In this document: in pieces, positions 24,146 to 33,515 of the stretch
Numbering within the stretch: the stretch's first letter is position 1
Layout of the letters: each line of letters starts with the position of its first letter
Assembly: GCF_015477765.1 (NCBI RefSeq)
Contig: NZ_JADLQQ010000011.1
Location: forward strand, 1 to 64,000
Length of the DNA: 64,000 nucleotides
From: Nocardia transvalensis
GTDB lineage: Bacteria > Actinomycetota > Actinomycetes > Mycobacteriales > Mycobacteriaceae
Reading direction: 5' to 3'
The notes under the pieces: generated by a model
The model's input: only the letters and a program-made list of their open reading frames with translations
What the model was told of the DNA's origin: nothing
Databases searched by the model: none
Position numbers and translations under genes: made by a program

Positions 24146-26936
24146 GTTGCGCCTGAACATGTGTCGTGGAGCCCTCCCGCCACCACGGCACCTCCACCGT
24201 CGCCTCGTAGGCTCCGGTGAGGCTCACCCGTAGGCGTTCGTGCAGGACGAGATCGCCGTCGAGCGGGGGCAGTCCGAACTGCAGGCGCAGCAGGACGCCG
24301 AGAGGTTCGGCCGCCCAGGTGGTCGGCTCACCCTCGCCGAGCACCTCGGCGGTGACCGCATCGGTCACCACGGGCAGGTCGAGCAGGGTGGCCAGGGCGG
24401 GCGCGGTGTCGATATCGCCGACCACCAACCGGTCCGGCGGTATCGCCAGGCCGTACCAGGGGCGGTCCAGAACCAGCGCGTCGGCGGGATCGATCACCGC
24501 ACCCGACAGGGCGCGCACCCGCTCGGGCGGGGGAAGCTCGTCGAGGTCCAAGCGGTCCACGGCCGCGGCGAGGCGCCGGTGAGTCTGCGAGATCGACTCC
24601 GGTGCCGGGGTTTTCGCCGGATCGGCCAGCGCGTCGAGCAGTGCCGCGGCCAACGGCTGGGTGACCACGTCCGGATCGGCCAACACGGCGTGCATTGCCT
24701 CGAGGTCGGTGGCGGAGAATCCGGCCAATTCCGGCAGCAGACCGGCGAAGACGGAGTCGGCGGGCGCACGGAACAGGCCGAGCGGCTGACCGTCGATGCG
24801 CGCGTGGCGGCGCAGCCACCAGCTCGTGTAGCCATCGCGGTCGGCGAGCAGGCGTCGGGTCGCGGGTTCGGACAGCAGCAGCCGCAACGCCTCCGGCCAC
24901 GCGGCCTCGTCCACCAGATCCAGATCCCGCACGGCGGCCAGCTCAGGCGGATCCTCCGGCAGGCCCGACCACCAGCGTTCCTCGTCGTCGAGATGGTGAT
25001 CCGGTCCGGTCGGATCGCTTTCGGTGACGAGGCTGAACCCCCAGCCGACACCGACGGCGCGCAGGGCTCGAGCGCCGTAGCGGTCGACGAGGGTGGTATC
25101 GACGGTGCCGAACGGTGAATCGGAGACCAGCACCCGGGCCAGCGGGGCATCCGGCAGCAGCAGTTCGTCGGCGGCGCGGACATCGCCGGTGTCGTCGGGC
25201 AATTCGAGCAGACCCAGCCAGGGCGGCAGTGCGGTGGTCTCGGGCAGGCGGGCGGCCAGGCGCAACACCGCGTCGACGGTGTCCGGTGCGGCCGGGTCGA
25301 GCTCCAGTTCCGCCTGCAGGGCCGGGTCGCCGAGCAGATCCTCGACCGTGGCGGGCCGGGCGCCGAGGCGACCCAGCAGTGGGTGCGCGGCCTCCGGGTG
25401 GACCAGACGCGCCCAGCGCACCGGCACCGGATCCTCGAGATGGTCGTCGAGGACGACCGTGCGCGGGCCGGTGACCAGGCGTCCGTCGGCCAGCGGCACC
25501 GCCAGTGCGCCCAACTCCTCCACGGCCAGCGGATCGGTGACGAACGGCTCCAGGGCGTCGTACAGCGAATACCACCACTGCGGCGGGCGTTCCAGGCTTG
25601 CCGAGAGTTCGGCAATCCGGGCCAATCCGATGCGGTGGACGTCGAGCACGGCCAGCAGGTCGGCGGCCGCGCGGCCGGACAGATCCGGGATCACCAGGGG
25701 GCCCAGCAGATCGGCGAGCAGTTCGGCCAGTTCCTCGGTGACGCCGGGGAATACGCTGCTGTGCTGCGGGGCGGCGTCGTCCCCGTCCACCACCGGCAGC
25801 CACGGGTGGCCGCGCAGCTCGGCCAGCAGCGCCTCGCGCAACAGGCTGTCGGCCTCGCTGCGGGCGAAGCCGGGCGCGGGGACCAGCACCAGGCGGTCAC
25901 GGGGCGGCAGGGCGCGGGCGAAATCGGCATAGCCCTGGGCCAATTCGGCGACCCGGGCGCCGGGTAGCAGGCGGCGACGATCCGGTTGCATCGCGATATC
26001 GGCGATGAGCAGGGCGGGTAGCGACAGCTCCTCGTCGGAGCGGGTGGGTGCGCGCAGGACGTCGGGATGGGCGGGTACCGCTCGCCCGTCCCGGATCGGC
26101 AGCAGCCAGCGGGACCTCGCCGTGGTGAACTGCCACCAGACGCGTTCCTCTGCACCAGGACCGATCAGTCGCAGTTCCTGAAGTCCCTGCCGCCCGTGCG
26201 GCGGGGAAATCGGGTCGGACTGCGATAAGGAAGCGAGTTCGGTTGTTACGCTGGTGATCTCGTCTTCGCCGATCCGGATGGTCTGTAGGGCGGGAAGTTC
26301 CAGTAGTAGGTCGACGGCCTCCGCATGCATGGTGGCTATGAGGGCCGGGGCGTCGATGTTCTCGCGTAGCTGGAGCACGATCTCGGTGTCGAAACCGTCG
26401 GCAGGTTCGGTGGCGATCGGCCATGCCAGGCGTAGCGCCGGTGGTGTGAAGTCGGTGGCTGTCTCCGGGATGCGGATATTGCTGTCGCGCAGCGCTTCCC
26501 GGGTCCTGTTTCGGGAGAACGACAGCGAGCCGGTGCGGGAGCGGAATTCGATCTCGTCGGCGACGGACAGGACGGCGGTGAAACCGACGCCGAACCGGCC
26601 GACGGTGGAACCCCTGTCGGACTTCCCGGAGGCACGCAGGGCCGTCAGGGCATGCACCCCCGCAATATCCAGTGGTACACCGGTATTGGCCACATGCAGG
26701 GAACGTTCGGTCAGCCACACCGCCACCCGGCCGGGCACTCGCGCCTTGGCCGCGGCATCGGCCGCATTCTGCGCCAGCTCGGTCAGCACCCGATCGCGGT
26801 AGCCGGCGCGCACCAGATCGGATTCGGTGGCGGCGTCTTCGCGCAGCCGCGTCGGCGAATCCCGCCACGCCGCCAGCACCCCGGCGCGCAGCTCCGCCGT
26901 CGCGAACGGATCCTCCCGCTCCACGGCGGCGCTCAC
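24129..26936 (-). CDS. Sacsin-like GHKL ATPase domain protein
   Basis: A large soluble protein of 935 residues. The first 200 residues form a GHKL/HSP90-type ATP-binding domain: N-box ELAQNAADAAAKARV at 53-67 (Asn57 for Mg-ATP), a glycine loop DRGSTVGRFGVGFTAVLSVADEIEFRS, as in sacsin and related chaperone-like proteins. The rest, rich in Leu, Pro and Asp, has no catalytic motif I recognise. GTG 26936 is chosen; an upstream in-frame start at 27008 would run into the DUF3027 gene, which ends 11 bases before. The two are probably co-transcribed. A chaperone or scaffold role is inferred. Confidence 0.85.
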   Translation of the reverse strand: MSAAVEREDPFATAELRAGVLAAWRDSPTRLREDAATESDLVRAGYRDRVLTELAQNAADAAAKARVPGRVAVWLTERSLHVANTGVPLDIAGVHALTALRASGKSDRGSTVGRFGVGFTAVLSVADEIEFRSRTGSLSFSRNRTREALRDSNIRIPETATDFTPPALRLAWPIATEPADGFDTEIVLQLRENIDAPALIATMHAEAVDLLLELPALQTIRIGEDEITSVTTELASLSQSDPISPPHGRQGLQELRLIGPGAEERVWWQFTTARSRWLLPIRDGRAVPAHPDVLRAPTRSDEELSLPALLIADIAMQPDRRRLLPGARVAELAQGYADFARALPPRDRLVLVPAPGFARSEADSLLREALLAELRGHPWLPVVDGDDAAPQHSSVFPGVTEELAELLADLLGPLVIPDLSGRAAADLLAVLDVHRIGLARIAELSASLERPPQWWYSLYDALEPFVTDPLAVEELGALAVPLADGRLVTGPRTVVLDDHLEDPVPVRWARLVHPEAAHPLLGRLGARPATVEDLLGDPALQAELELDPAAPDTVDAVLRLAARLPETTALPPWLGLLELPDDTGDVRAADELLLPDAPLARVLVSDSPFGTVDTTLVDRYGARALRAVGVGWGFSLVTESDPTGPDHHLDDEERWWSGLPEDPPELAAVRDLDLVDEAAWPEALRLLLSEPATRRLLADRDGYTSWWLRRHARIDGQPLGLFRAPADSVFAGLLPELAGFSATDLEAMHAVLADPDVVTQPLAAALLDALADPAKTPAPESISQTHRRLAAAVDRLDLDELPPPERVRALSGAVIDPADALVLDRPWYGLAIPPDRLVVGDIDTAPALATLLDLPVVTDAVTAEVLGEGEPTTWAAEPLGVLLRLQFGLPPLDGDLVLHERLRVSLTGAYEATVEVPWWREGSTTHVQAQPTSRT

Positions 26937-26947
26937 GTCCCCGCCGT

Positions 26948-28969
26948 TCAGTTCGGTTCCGATGCCCCGGACTCCCCGTGCTTCACCCGCACCGCCGACA
27001 CGGCCCACGCATCGCTGTAATGCGCCCCGGCCTCCGGCTCTGCCTCGGAGACCCCGCGGTCGTCCGCGTCCTCGCCGGAGGCCGAATCGCTCGAAACCGT
27101 CTCGGCAGCGGCCGCATCCGATTCGGCCGAATCATCCCCGGCCGCCTCGGGCCTCACGACCACCTCACTGCCGTGCTCGGCCTCGGTGGTCACGCCTTCG
27201 CTGCCACCGTCCGCCGGTTCCGCGGCCTCGACCGACCCCGCGGTCTCGATCGGTGACCGACCGGACACGGTGTTCCCCGGCACGGTCTCGCCCGCCGTAC
27301 CCGGCACGGCATCGGCGTCGGGATCCCGCGAATCGCCCACCTGCTCGGCCGCATCCGACTCGTTTGCCTCAGCGGTCTCGACGGTCTCACCGTGCGCATC
27401 GGACACCGAGGAACTCGCTCCCGAATCAACGGCCGCGGCGGATTCCGATGCATCGGCGGCCTGCTCCTCGGACTGCTCGGAAGCCACCTCGGCAACGGGC
27501 GCCCCAACACCCGAAACCTCCTGCGAGGCAGTATCGATGGCCGTCCCGTCTCGCTCGGCCTCGCCCGCCACCACGGTTTCAGCCGCAGCCTCCCCACTCT
27601 CCGCCGCCTGGTCACTGGCCGAGCCCACAGGCGACTCCGAACCAGAAGCAACGGCATCCGAATCGTCGGCCAACGCAGCACTCACCGAACCGGCAGGCGA
27701 CTCCGACTCACGAGCAACAGCTTCCGACCCCTCGGCGGCGGGCTCGCCCACCTCCGCGGGCGTTTCGGCCGTAGCTGCTCCACTCTCCACCGCCTCGTCG
27801 GCCACCGCAGCGCTCACCGATCCGGCAGGCGACTCCGATTCACGAGCAACGGCTTCCGATCCTTCGGCGGCATTCTCGCCTGCCACTGCGGTGGTTTCGG
27901 CCGCAGTCGCCCCGCTCTCCACCGCCTCGTCGGCCACCGCAGCACTCTCCGATCCGGCAGGCGACTCCGATTCACGAGCAACGGCTTCCGATCCTTCGGC
28001 GGCATCCTTGCCTGCCACCGCGGGGGTTTCGGCCGCAGTCGCCTGGCTCTCCACCGCTTCGTCGGCCTCCGCGGCGCTCACCGAGTCCGCAGGCGAGTCC
28101 GAATCGGGAGCAGCGGTCTTCGGCTCGTCGGTGGTGGGCTCGGTTGCCGTCGCTGTCGTTTCGGTTGCGGCGGGCTCGGGCTCGGTTGGCGGGTTGTCGG
28201 CCTCCGGGTGGGGTTTGCGGAGGTCGGTGGTGGGGATCAGTTCGACGGCGGCGTCGTCGTAGGCCTCGTAGATGGGGGAGCCGCCGCCGGTGGGGACCAC
28301 GGTGTCGGAGTGGGCGCCGCAGCCGTATTCGACGTGGACGACGTGGCCGTCGGCGCCCATGGCGTTGGCGCAGACGCCGAAGGCGGCGCGCAGGGAGCCG
28401 GCGAGCGGGACGAAGAAGCCGCAGACGCCGCAGGTCGAGGGGGCGGCGCGGGCCATATCGGTGTCGGGTCCGTATTCGGCGTACCAGCGTTCGGCGGCCT
28501 CCACGCGGCCCTCGCGGCTGAGCACCTGCGGGCGGCCCAGGCCGATCTCCTCGGCGACCTCGTCGACCACGGGGTCGCCGGTCATCAGGTAGCCGGGCAC
28601 CAGCCGCGGATCGTCGGGCGCGGGCGCCAGCAGATCGCCGGGCGCGAGATCGCCGGGCCGGATCCGCCGCTCCCACGGCACGAATTCGGGGGCCACCAGG
28701 GCATCGGGGCCCGGCAGCAATGCCGACTCGCTGACCGTCGCGTACTCGGCCTCCGGCGGCGCCGCCACCACGACCGCCCACTGCCAGCCGCGATAGCCGG
28801 GCAGGGTGGCCTCGAAGTGGTGGGTGGCCGCGCAGTCGTCCTCGGCGGTCACCCCCAGATGGTCGCCCACGCCGCTCGGCTGCAACTCCAGGAGCGCACG
28901 GCGGGCCAGGTCGACCGCCTCCGCCAGGATCGGTCGCACGCCGGACTCCGAAACAGAAACTGCGCTCAC
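26948..28969 (-). CDS. DUF3027 protein with long acidic repeat tail
   Basis: A 673-residue protein. Residues 1-250 are the conserved DUF3027 domain: LAEAVDLARRALLEL, HFEATLPGYRGWQWAVVVA, and a putative metal site with CGVCGFFVPL and CGAHSD. The remaining 400 residues are a low-complexity Ala/Glu/Ser tail, including three near-identical 44-residue repeats at about 308-440. It ends with a distinct HYSDAWAVSAVRVKH patch. Mycobacterial relatives (Rv0883c) lack such a tail as far as I recall. The GTG start lies 17 bases from the divergent cyclotransferase gene, so their promoters overlap. Function unknown. Confidence 0.85.
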   Translation of the reverse strand: MSAVSVSESGVRPILAEAVDLARRALLELQPSGVGDHLGVTAEDDCAATHHFEATLPGYRGWQWAVVVAAPPEAEYATVSESALLPGPDALVAPEFVPWERRIRPGDLAPGDLLAPAPDDPRLVPGYLMTGDPVVDEVAEEIGLGRPQVLSREGRVEAAERWYAEYGPDTDMARAAPSTCGVCGFFVPLAGSLRAAFGVCANAMGADGHVVHVEYGCGAHSDTVVPTGGGSPIYEAYDDAAVELIPTTDLRKPHPEADNPPTEPEPAATETTATATEPTTDEPKTAAPDSDSPADSVSAAEADEAVESQATAAETPAVAGKDAAEGSEAVARESESPAGSESAAVADEAVESGATAAETTAVAGENAAEGSEAVARESESPAGSVSAAVADEAVESGAATAETPAEVGEPAAEGSEAVARESESPAGSVSAALADDSDAVASGSESPVGSASDQAAESGEAAAETVVAGEAERDGTAIDTASQEVSGVGAPVAEVASEQSEEQAADASESAAAVDSGASSSVSDAHGETVETAEANESDAAEQVGDSRDPDADAVPGTAGETVPGNTVSGRSPIETAGSVEAAEPADGGSEGVTTEAEHGSEVVVRPEAAGDDSAESDAAAAETVSSDSASGEDADDRGVSEAEPEAGAHYSDAWAVSAVRVKHGESGASEPN
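27653..28048 (-). repeat. Three in-frame 132-bp coding repeats
   Basis: The anchor CTCCACCGC recurs at 27785, 27917 and 28049 (plus strand), a spacing of exactly 132 bases, so each unit encodes 44 residues (pattern ADEAVESG...AGENAAEGSEAV...ESESPAGSVSAA). Copies differ by a few substitutions only. The array lies in the disordered tail of the DUF3027 protein and should vary in copy number between strains. Confidence 0.88.
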
Positions 28970-28986
28970 GCCCTACATTTTGCCGT

Positions 28987-29772
28987 ATGAAGCGCAAACG
29001 CCGTGCGTGGGCTGCGGCAGCACTGATCTTGCTGGCGACAGTCGCCTCCGCAACGGCGTCGGGCTGCGGCGACGCCGACGACACACCCCGGTGGCGGGTC
29101 GAGGTGGTGGCCACCCGGCCCCACGATCGCACCGCCTTCACCGAGGGACTCGAGGTCGACGGCACCGTCCTGTACGAGAGCACCGGCCTGGAGGGCCGAT
29201 CCCACCTGCGCGCGACCGACCTCACCACCGGCGCCCAACTGGCCCGCGCCGACCTGCCCGAGCAGTATTTCGGCGAGGGCATCACCAAGGCGGGCGACAC
29301 CGTGTGGCAGCTCACCTGGAAAGAGGGGGTGGCCTTCGCCCGCGACCCCCACACCCTCGCCGAACGCGGCCGTGCCCACTACGACGGCGAGGGGTGGGGC
29401 CTGTGCACCCGGCGCGGCCGCATCGTGATGAGCAACGGCACGTCCACCCTCACCTTCCGCGACCCGGCCACCTTCGCCGTGACCGGTTCGATCCGGCTCA
29501 CCAGCCATCGCGGCGCTCGCCTCAACGAACTCGACTGCGCCGCAGACGGTTCGGTCTATGCCAATGTCTGGCCGACCGACCGCATCCTGCGCATCGACCC
29601 GGACAGCGGCACGGTGCTGGCCGAAATCGACGCCGACGGCCTGTTGACTCCGCCCGAGCGCATCGGGACCGACGTCCTCAACGGCATCGCCCAACTGCCC
29701 GGCACCGATCGCTTCCTGCTCACGGGCAAGTACTGGCCGACGATGTTCGAGGTCCGCTTCGTCGGGGCATAA
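28987..29772 (+). CDS. Glutaminyl-peptide cyclotransferase-like lipoprotein
   Basis: A 261-residue exported protein with a basic start (MKRKRRAWAAAALILLATVASATASGCG) and a lipobox-like ASGC at about 24-27, so probably lipid-anchored. The mature part is a five-bladed beta-propeller of the plant/bacterial glutaminyl cyclase type: DRTAFTEGLEVDGTVLYESTGLEGRS, GEGWGLC, LNELDCAADGSVYANVWPTDRILRIDP and LNGIAQLPGTDRFLLTGKYWPTMFEV are the blade signatures. It would turn N-terminal Gln into pyroglutamate outside the cell. Divergent from DUF3027. Confidence 0.9.
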   Translation: MKRKRRAWAAAALILLATVASATASGCGDADDTPRWRVEVVATRPHDRTAFTEGLEVDGTVLYESTGLEGRSHLRATDLTTGAQLARADLPEQYFGEGITKAGDTVWQLTWKEGVAFARDPHTLAERGRAHYDGEGWGLCTRRGRIVMSNGTSTLTFRDPATFAVTGSIRLTSHRGARLNELDCAADGSVYANVWPTDRILRIDPDSGTVLAEIDADGLLTPPERIGTDVLNGIAQLPGTDRFLLTGKYWPTMFEVRFVGA

Positions 29773-29839
29773 CAGCAGTGCGGGGATCACAGACCCCGCC
29801 TGCACCCACACTCCTGCACTGTGCGAGAGAATCGACATC

Positions 29840-31564
29840 GTGACTGCCTCCCGTGAGCCCTCCGGAACCGATCGTGGTCGGTGGGACGGCGAGGAGTACC
29901 CGGTCACCCCGCGGCATCCCGGCTACGACCGATATCCGCCGCCGAACTCCGCCGCGCTGCCGCGCCGCAGTCCCGAACCGGATGTTCCCGAATTCGTGAC
30001 GCGGCGGCTGTCGGGCGGCGAACCACCGCCGTCCCTGCCGCCGACCACACCGGAGCCGGAACAGCCCGAACCCCCGGCCGACACCGCCGAAATCACCGGT
30101 CGCCAACGCGTCCCGCGCAAGCTCACGGTGACCAGGGTGGTGGCGATGCGCAGTATCGAACTCACCGAGAAGGGGTACCGGACCTTCCAGCGGGCGGCCA
30201 GGGCCGACGGCGCAGGCGAGTCCGGGCTGACCGCGCTGGTCTACGCGACGATGGCCAATTTCGCGGTCGACGCCGCCCTCGGTGTCGCCTTGGCCAATAC
30301 GCTGTTCTTCGCCAGCGCCACCGCCGAATCGAAATCGAAGGTGGCGCTGTATCTGCTGATCACGATCGCCCCGTTCGCGGTGATCGCCCCGCTGATCGGC
30401 CCGCTGCTGGATCGCCTGCAGCGCGGGCGAAGGCTGGCGCTGGCCAGTTCGTTCGCCGCCCGCGTGGTGGTCGCGCTCTTGCTGATCTTCAATATGGACA
30501 GTTGGGCGTTGTACCCACTGGCGCTGTGCATGATGATCCTCAGCAAGTCGTTCGCGGTGCTGAAGAGCGCGGTGACACCCAGAGTGCTGCCGCCCGGCAT
30601 CGATCTGGTCAGAACGAATTCCAGACTCACGGTGTTCGGTCTGGTCGGCGGCACGCTCGGAGCGGGTGCCGTGGCCGCCGGGGTGGCCGCGGTGGCCGGG
30701 TCGCCGGGGGCGTTGATCTTCCTCGCGCTGATCGCTGCCGCCGGGGCCTATCTGAGCCTGAAGATCCCGTCCTGGGTCGAGGTCACCGAGGGTGAGGTAC
30801 CGGCCACCCTGGGCTATCACGGCAGCGACGCCCGCACCGAGGTGCTGGACGAGGCCGCGGTCAAGCCCGGTCGTCGGCGCCAGCCGCTGGGCCGGTCGGT
30901 CGTGACCGGTTTGTGGGGCAACAGCGCCATCCGGGTGCTGACCGGGTTCCTGACCTTCTATGTCGCCTTCGTCGCCAAGTCGACCGAGCACCGACCTGTG
31001 CAGCAGGCGGCGATGCTGGGCGTGGTGGGCGCGGCGGCGGCGGTCGGCAACTTCGCCGGTAACGCCACCGGCGCCCGCATGAAGCTGGGCCGCCCGGCGC
31101 TGATCGTGGTGATCTGCACCGCGGCCTGTACGGCGGTCGCGCTGTTCGCGACCTTCGCCGACAACCTGCTGGGTGCGGCCGTGGCGGCGCTGGTCGCGGC
31201 CGGAGCCAGCGCGCTGGCCAAGGTGTCGCTGGATGCCTCCATTCAGGACGATCTGCCGCCGGAGTCGATCGCGTCCGGATTCGGCCGGTCGGAGACGGTG
31301 CTGCAGCTGTCGTGGGTGATCGGCGGCGCGGGCGGGGTGCTGCTGCCGACCGTGTACTGGGAAGGGTTCGCGGTGGTCACCGGCGTGCTGGCGGTCGGAT
31401 TGATCCAGACCGTGGTGAGCTACCGTGGTCATTCGCTGCTGCCCGGGCTGGGCGGCAACCGCCCGCAGCATGTGCAGCAGGAAGTGCCCGGCGCCCGACC
31501 GAGCGATCAGGATCCGGGCTTCGGTGACCCGACCCGACAAGCGACAGGAAACCCGCCGCAGTGA
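29840..31564 (+). CDS. MFS-type membrane protein with disordered N-terminus
   Basis: A 574-residue membrane protein. The first 100 residues are Pro/Glu-rich and probably disordered, followed by a basic linker and about 11-12 membrane segments of MFS type (for example VALYLLITIAPFAVIAPLIGPLLDRLQRGRR with the loop motif). A short Pro/Gly tail ends the chain. GTG start; the stop overlaps the DUF2771 gene by GTGA, so the two are coupled. Likely counterpart of Rv0876c of M. tuberculosis by family and order. Substrate unknown. Confidence 0.87.
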   Translation: MTASREPSGTDRGRWDGEEYPVTPRHPGYDRYPPPNSAALPRRSPEPDVPEFVTRRLSGGEPPPSLPPTTPEPEQPEPPADTAEITGRQRVPRKLTVTRVVAMRSIELTEKGYRTFQRAARADGAGESGLTALVYATMANFAVDAALGVALANTLFFASATAESKSKVALYLLITIAPFAVIAPLIGPLLDRLQRGRRLALASSFAARVVVALLLIFNMDSWALYPLALCMMILSKSFAVLKSAVTPRVLPPGIDLVRTNSRLTVFGLVGGTLGAGAVAAGVAAVAGSPGALIFLALIAAAGAYLSLKIPSWVEVTEGEVPATLGYHGSDARTEVLDEAAVKPGRRRQPLGRSVVTGLWGNSAIRVLTGFLTFYVAFVAKSTEHRPVQQAAMLGVVGAAAAVGNFAGNATGARMKLGRPALIVVICTAACTAVALFATFADNLLGAAVAALVAAGASALAKVSLDASIQDDLPPESIASGFGRSETVLQLSWVIGGAGGVLLPTVYWEGFAVVTGVLAVGLIQTVVSYRGHSLLPGLGGNRPQHVQQEVPGARPSDQDPGFGDPTRQATGNPPQ

Positions 31565-32094
31565 CCAACTCCAGGACCCGCATCGTCGTCGCGCTGGCCT
31601 TGGCCGGTGTGCTCGTCGTGATCGCCGCCGTCGCCGGCATCGTGGCCGTGGCGGTGCACCGCGCGAATACGCCGGATCCGGAGATCACCGCCTATGCGCA
31701 CGGGAAGGCCGTGACGGTCCCGCCGTATCGGTACTGCACGGTGACCCAGTCCGGCGATACCGGACAGCTCGGATTGGACTGCCGGGAAAGCGAACTCACC
31801 ATCGCCCTCGACACACCGCCGGGCTATCCCGTGCAGCTGTCGCTGCCCCCGAAGATCGCCGACGCGCCGTGGATCATGCGGCTGGAATACGTGCACCCCG
31901 ACGGCAGCGAAGCCACCCACCTGGCGACCTACCGTGACTACCCCGACGGAACGCTGGCGGTGACGGTCGACTCGCGCCCCGAACCCGATCTCCGCCTGGT
32001 CGGCATCGAGCTGCAACTGGTGGTCCCGGTCCGCGACGAGGCAGGCAACGAGGGCTTCGCCCCCTACCAGGCCTGGTCCATCAAGACGGCTTGA
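31561..32094 (+). CDS. DUF2771 exported protein
   Basis: A 177-residue protein with one N-terminal membrane segment (IVVALALAGVLVVIAAVAGIVAV), probably an uncleaved anchor or signal. The outer domain is strand-rich with a Cys pair (YRYCTVTQ and LDCRESEL), RSLPPKI-like and AYQAWSI-like ends, matching DUF2771. The GTG start overlaps the MFS stop. A 9-bp terminator hairpin begins right at the stop. Function unknown; Rv0875c is the likely mycobacterial relative. Confidence 0.85.
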   Translation: MTNSRTRIVVALALAGVLVVIAAVAGIVAVAVHRANTPDPEITAYAHGKAVTVPPYRYCTVTQSGDTGQLGLDCRESELTIALDTPPGYPVQLSLPPKIADAPWIMRLEYVHPDGSEATHLATYRDYPDGTLAVTVDSRPEPDLRLVGIELQLVVPVRDEAGNEGFAPYQAWSIKTA

Positions 32095-32095
32095 G

Positions 32096-32120
32096 TTCCC
32101 GGCGAAAAGCACGCCGGGAA
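32096..32120 (+). terminator. DUF2771 terminator hairpin
   Basis: TTCCCGGCG and CGCCGGGAA pair over 9 bp around a 7-base loop, directly after the stop codon. The right arm is also the beginning of the 23-bp repeat unit that follows. Confidence 0.75.
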
Positions 32121-32164
32121 AAGGAAAGTGGGCGCGCCGGGAAAAGGAAAGTGGGCGCGCCGGG
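32112..32164. repeat. 23-bp tandem repeat between two terminators
   Basis: Two exact 23-bp units (32112-32134 and 32135-32157, starting CGCCGGGAAAAGG and ending GTGGGCG) and a third partial copy. The first unit begins with the right arm of the DUF2771 terminator. The last copy merges into the left arm of the next hairpin (32153-32199). It has the same terminator-linked design as the arrays at 1, 53106, 57576 and 62958. Confidence 0.9.
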
Positions 32165-32199
32165 AACGGGAGGGATTACCCACCAGGCCCGGCGCGCCC
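32153..32199 (-). terminator. Terminator hairpin for the CspB-like gene
   Basis: GGGCGCGCCGGG (32153-32164) and CCCGGCGCGCCC (32188-32199) form a perfect 12-bp stem with a 23-base loop. It lies 38 bases beyond the stop of the convergent cold-shock gene and can serve both directions. Confidence 0.7.
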
Positions 32200-32237
32200 G
32201 AAAATGATTCCCCGGCATGCTCTTCGCCGGGGGGACG

Positions 32238-32651
32238 TCAGTGGTCGAGTTCGCGGGCGACCCCGCGGACCACCTCGGCGATGCGCTGCGCGGTCTTGCG
32301 GTCGGGATACTTGCCCTTGCGCAGGTCCGGCTGCACCTTCGCCTCCAGCAGGTTGATCATGTCCTCGATCATCCCGTGCAGGTCGTCGGGGGTCTTGCGG
32401 GGATGGGCGGGAGTTTCCTTGCGTGCCTGGGAACCTCGCACCGAGGGCAGCGGCTCCAGCAGCTTCAGGCTCAGCGCCTGCGGCCCGCGGCGGCCCGCAG
32501 CCATCCCGAATTCGACTCGTTGCCCGGGCTTCAGCGCCTCGACACCCTTGGGCAACGCGGACGACCGAACATAGACGTCCTCGCCCTCATCCTGGGAAAG
32601 GAAGCCGAAGCCCTTTTCGACGTCGTACCACTTCACCTTGCCGGTCGGCAC
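32238..32651 (-). CDS. Cold-shock protein with C-terminal extension (CspB-like)
   Basis: A 137-residue RNA/DNA chaperone. The cold-shock domain fills residues 1-65: VPTGKVKWYDVEKGFGFLSQDEGEDVYVRSS with the RNP1 (KGFGFL) and RNP2 (DVYVRSS) motifs. The extension HGMIEDMINLLEAKVQPDLRKGKYPDRKTAQRIAEVVRGVARELD is helical and conserved in the mycobacterial relative Rv0871. GTG 32651 gives the family start MPTGKVKWYD; the GTG three codons earlier (32660) is possible. Its 5' region has several potential pairing elements but no clear promoter. Confidence 0.93.
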   Translation of the reverse strand: MPTGKVKWYDVEKGFGFLSQDEGEDVYVRSSALPKGVEALKPGQRVEFGMAAGRRGPQALSLKLLEPLPSVRGSQARKETPAHPRKTPDDLHGMIEDMINLLEAKVQPDLRKGKYPDRKTAQRIAEVVRGVARELDH

Positions 32652-32829
32652 TGCGCTCACCCGTTCGTCATCGATGCCCGGACCTCCCGGGCACAACCAT
32701 GGATCCCGGACGTACCCGGAACCTTTACTGCTTGCGAAAAGAACGCGCCCCACAGAGGTATGCAGGACGCGACACCCCGAGTCTACCCCGGTGGCGATCC
32801 CCCGAGCACACCAGTTTTACGGTGCAGTA

Positions 32830-33063
32830 ATGCCCGAATCCGCCCCCAACCGCCCGCCCCGCCGCTCCGGTGACCCACTGCTGTTCGTGGCCCTGGGCTT
32901 GTTCGCGGTCGGCCTGCTCGCCATCGTCGCCATATTCGCGACGCCCCTCGTGACCGACGGCAGGCCCGCCCTGTGGCTGTACCTGGTGGCGATGGTGGCG
33001 ACCCCGCTGGGACTGCTGCTCGCGGTGGCCTTCGCGCTCTGGTCCGGACGCCGGACACGGTGA
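32830..33063 (+). CDS. Small two-helix membrane protein
   Basis: A 77-residue protein with a Pro/Arg-rich start, two membrane helices (LLFVALGLFAVGLLAIVAIFA and LWLYLVAMVATPLGLLLAVAFALW) and a basic end. It follows the divergent CspB-like gene after 178 bases. No ribosome site stands out, but the alternating hydrophobic pattern and codon usage look genuine. Not recognised beyond being an actinobacterial membrane protein of unknown function. Confidence 0.7.
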   Translation: MPESAPNRPPRRSGDPLLFVALGLFAVGLLAIVAIFATPLVTDGRPALWLYLVAMVATPLGLLLAVAFALWSGRRTR

Positions 33064-33279
33064 TCAACAATCATTTGCCCAGTTCGTTATCCGACCATGC
33101 ATGTGATCTTCGTCACATAACGAAGGGATAACGAGGGGGTCACGGCCCGTGCTCGTTCGTGACACGCCGCATCCACCTGCACAGACGCCCCTCCGGAAGC
33201 CGTTGCGCCAGACAGTGACCCGCTCATACACGCCGGTTACCAAATGGTGATTTTTCGCGGCGATCGTCGTACGGTCTAA

Positions 33280-33507
33280 CGCAGCCGGGAGCAGTCCCGG
33301 AACCACCGGCCCGCCGCACCGAGCCTCGCCCCGCGGGTACGGACCCCGACGGAAGCAGGGGCGAGGGCGGGGAACCCAAGTCCCCACGCAGGGAGCGGGA
33401 AAGGTCGCAAGACCGATCCCTTGGGGTGAAGTCCCGGGCAACCGGGACCGGACGGCCTCTCAGTCCGAACCCGACAGCTCACCTCGCAGGTGCGTACGAG
33501 AGGAAGA
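33280..33507 (+). ncRNA. c-di-AMP riboswitch (ydaO/yuaA class) upstream of rpfA
   Basis: The conserved riboswitch core is easy to follow: a GGGGAACCCAAGTCC segment near 33370, TTGGGGTGAAGTCCC near 33420, CCGAACCCGACAGCTCACC at about 33465-33483, and the closing GAGAGGAAG just before the gene. This RNA senses cyclic di-AMP and in actinobacteria controls cell-wall hydrolase genes, with ligand usually turning expression off. Edges are approximate. The gene-free stretch from 33064 also includes a sequence with CGTCACATAACG near 33112-33123, a possible CRP-type site, not verified. Confidence 0.92.
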
Positions 33508-33515
33508 CACCCGAT

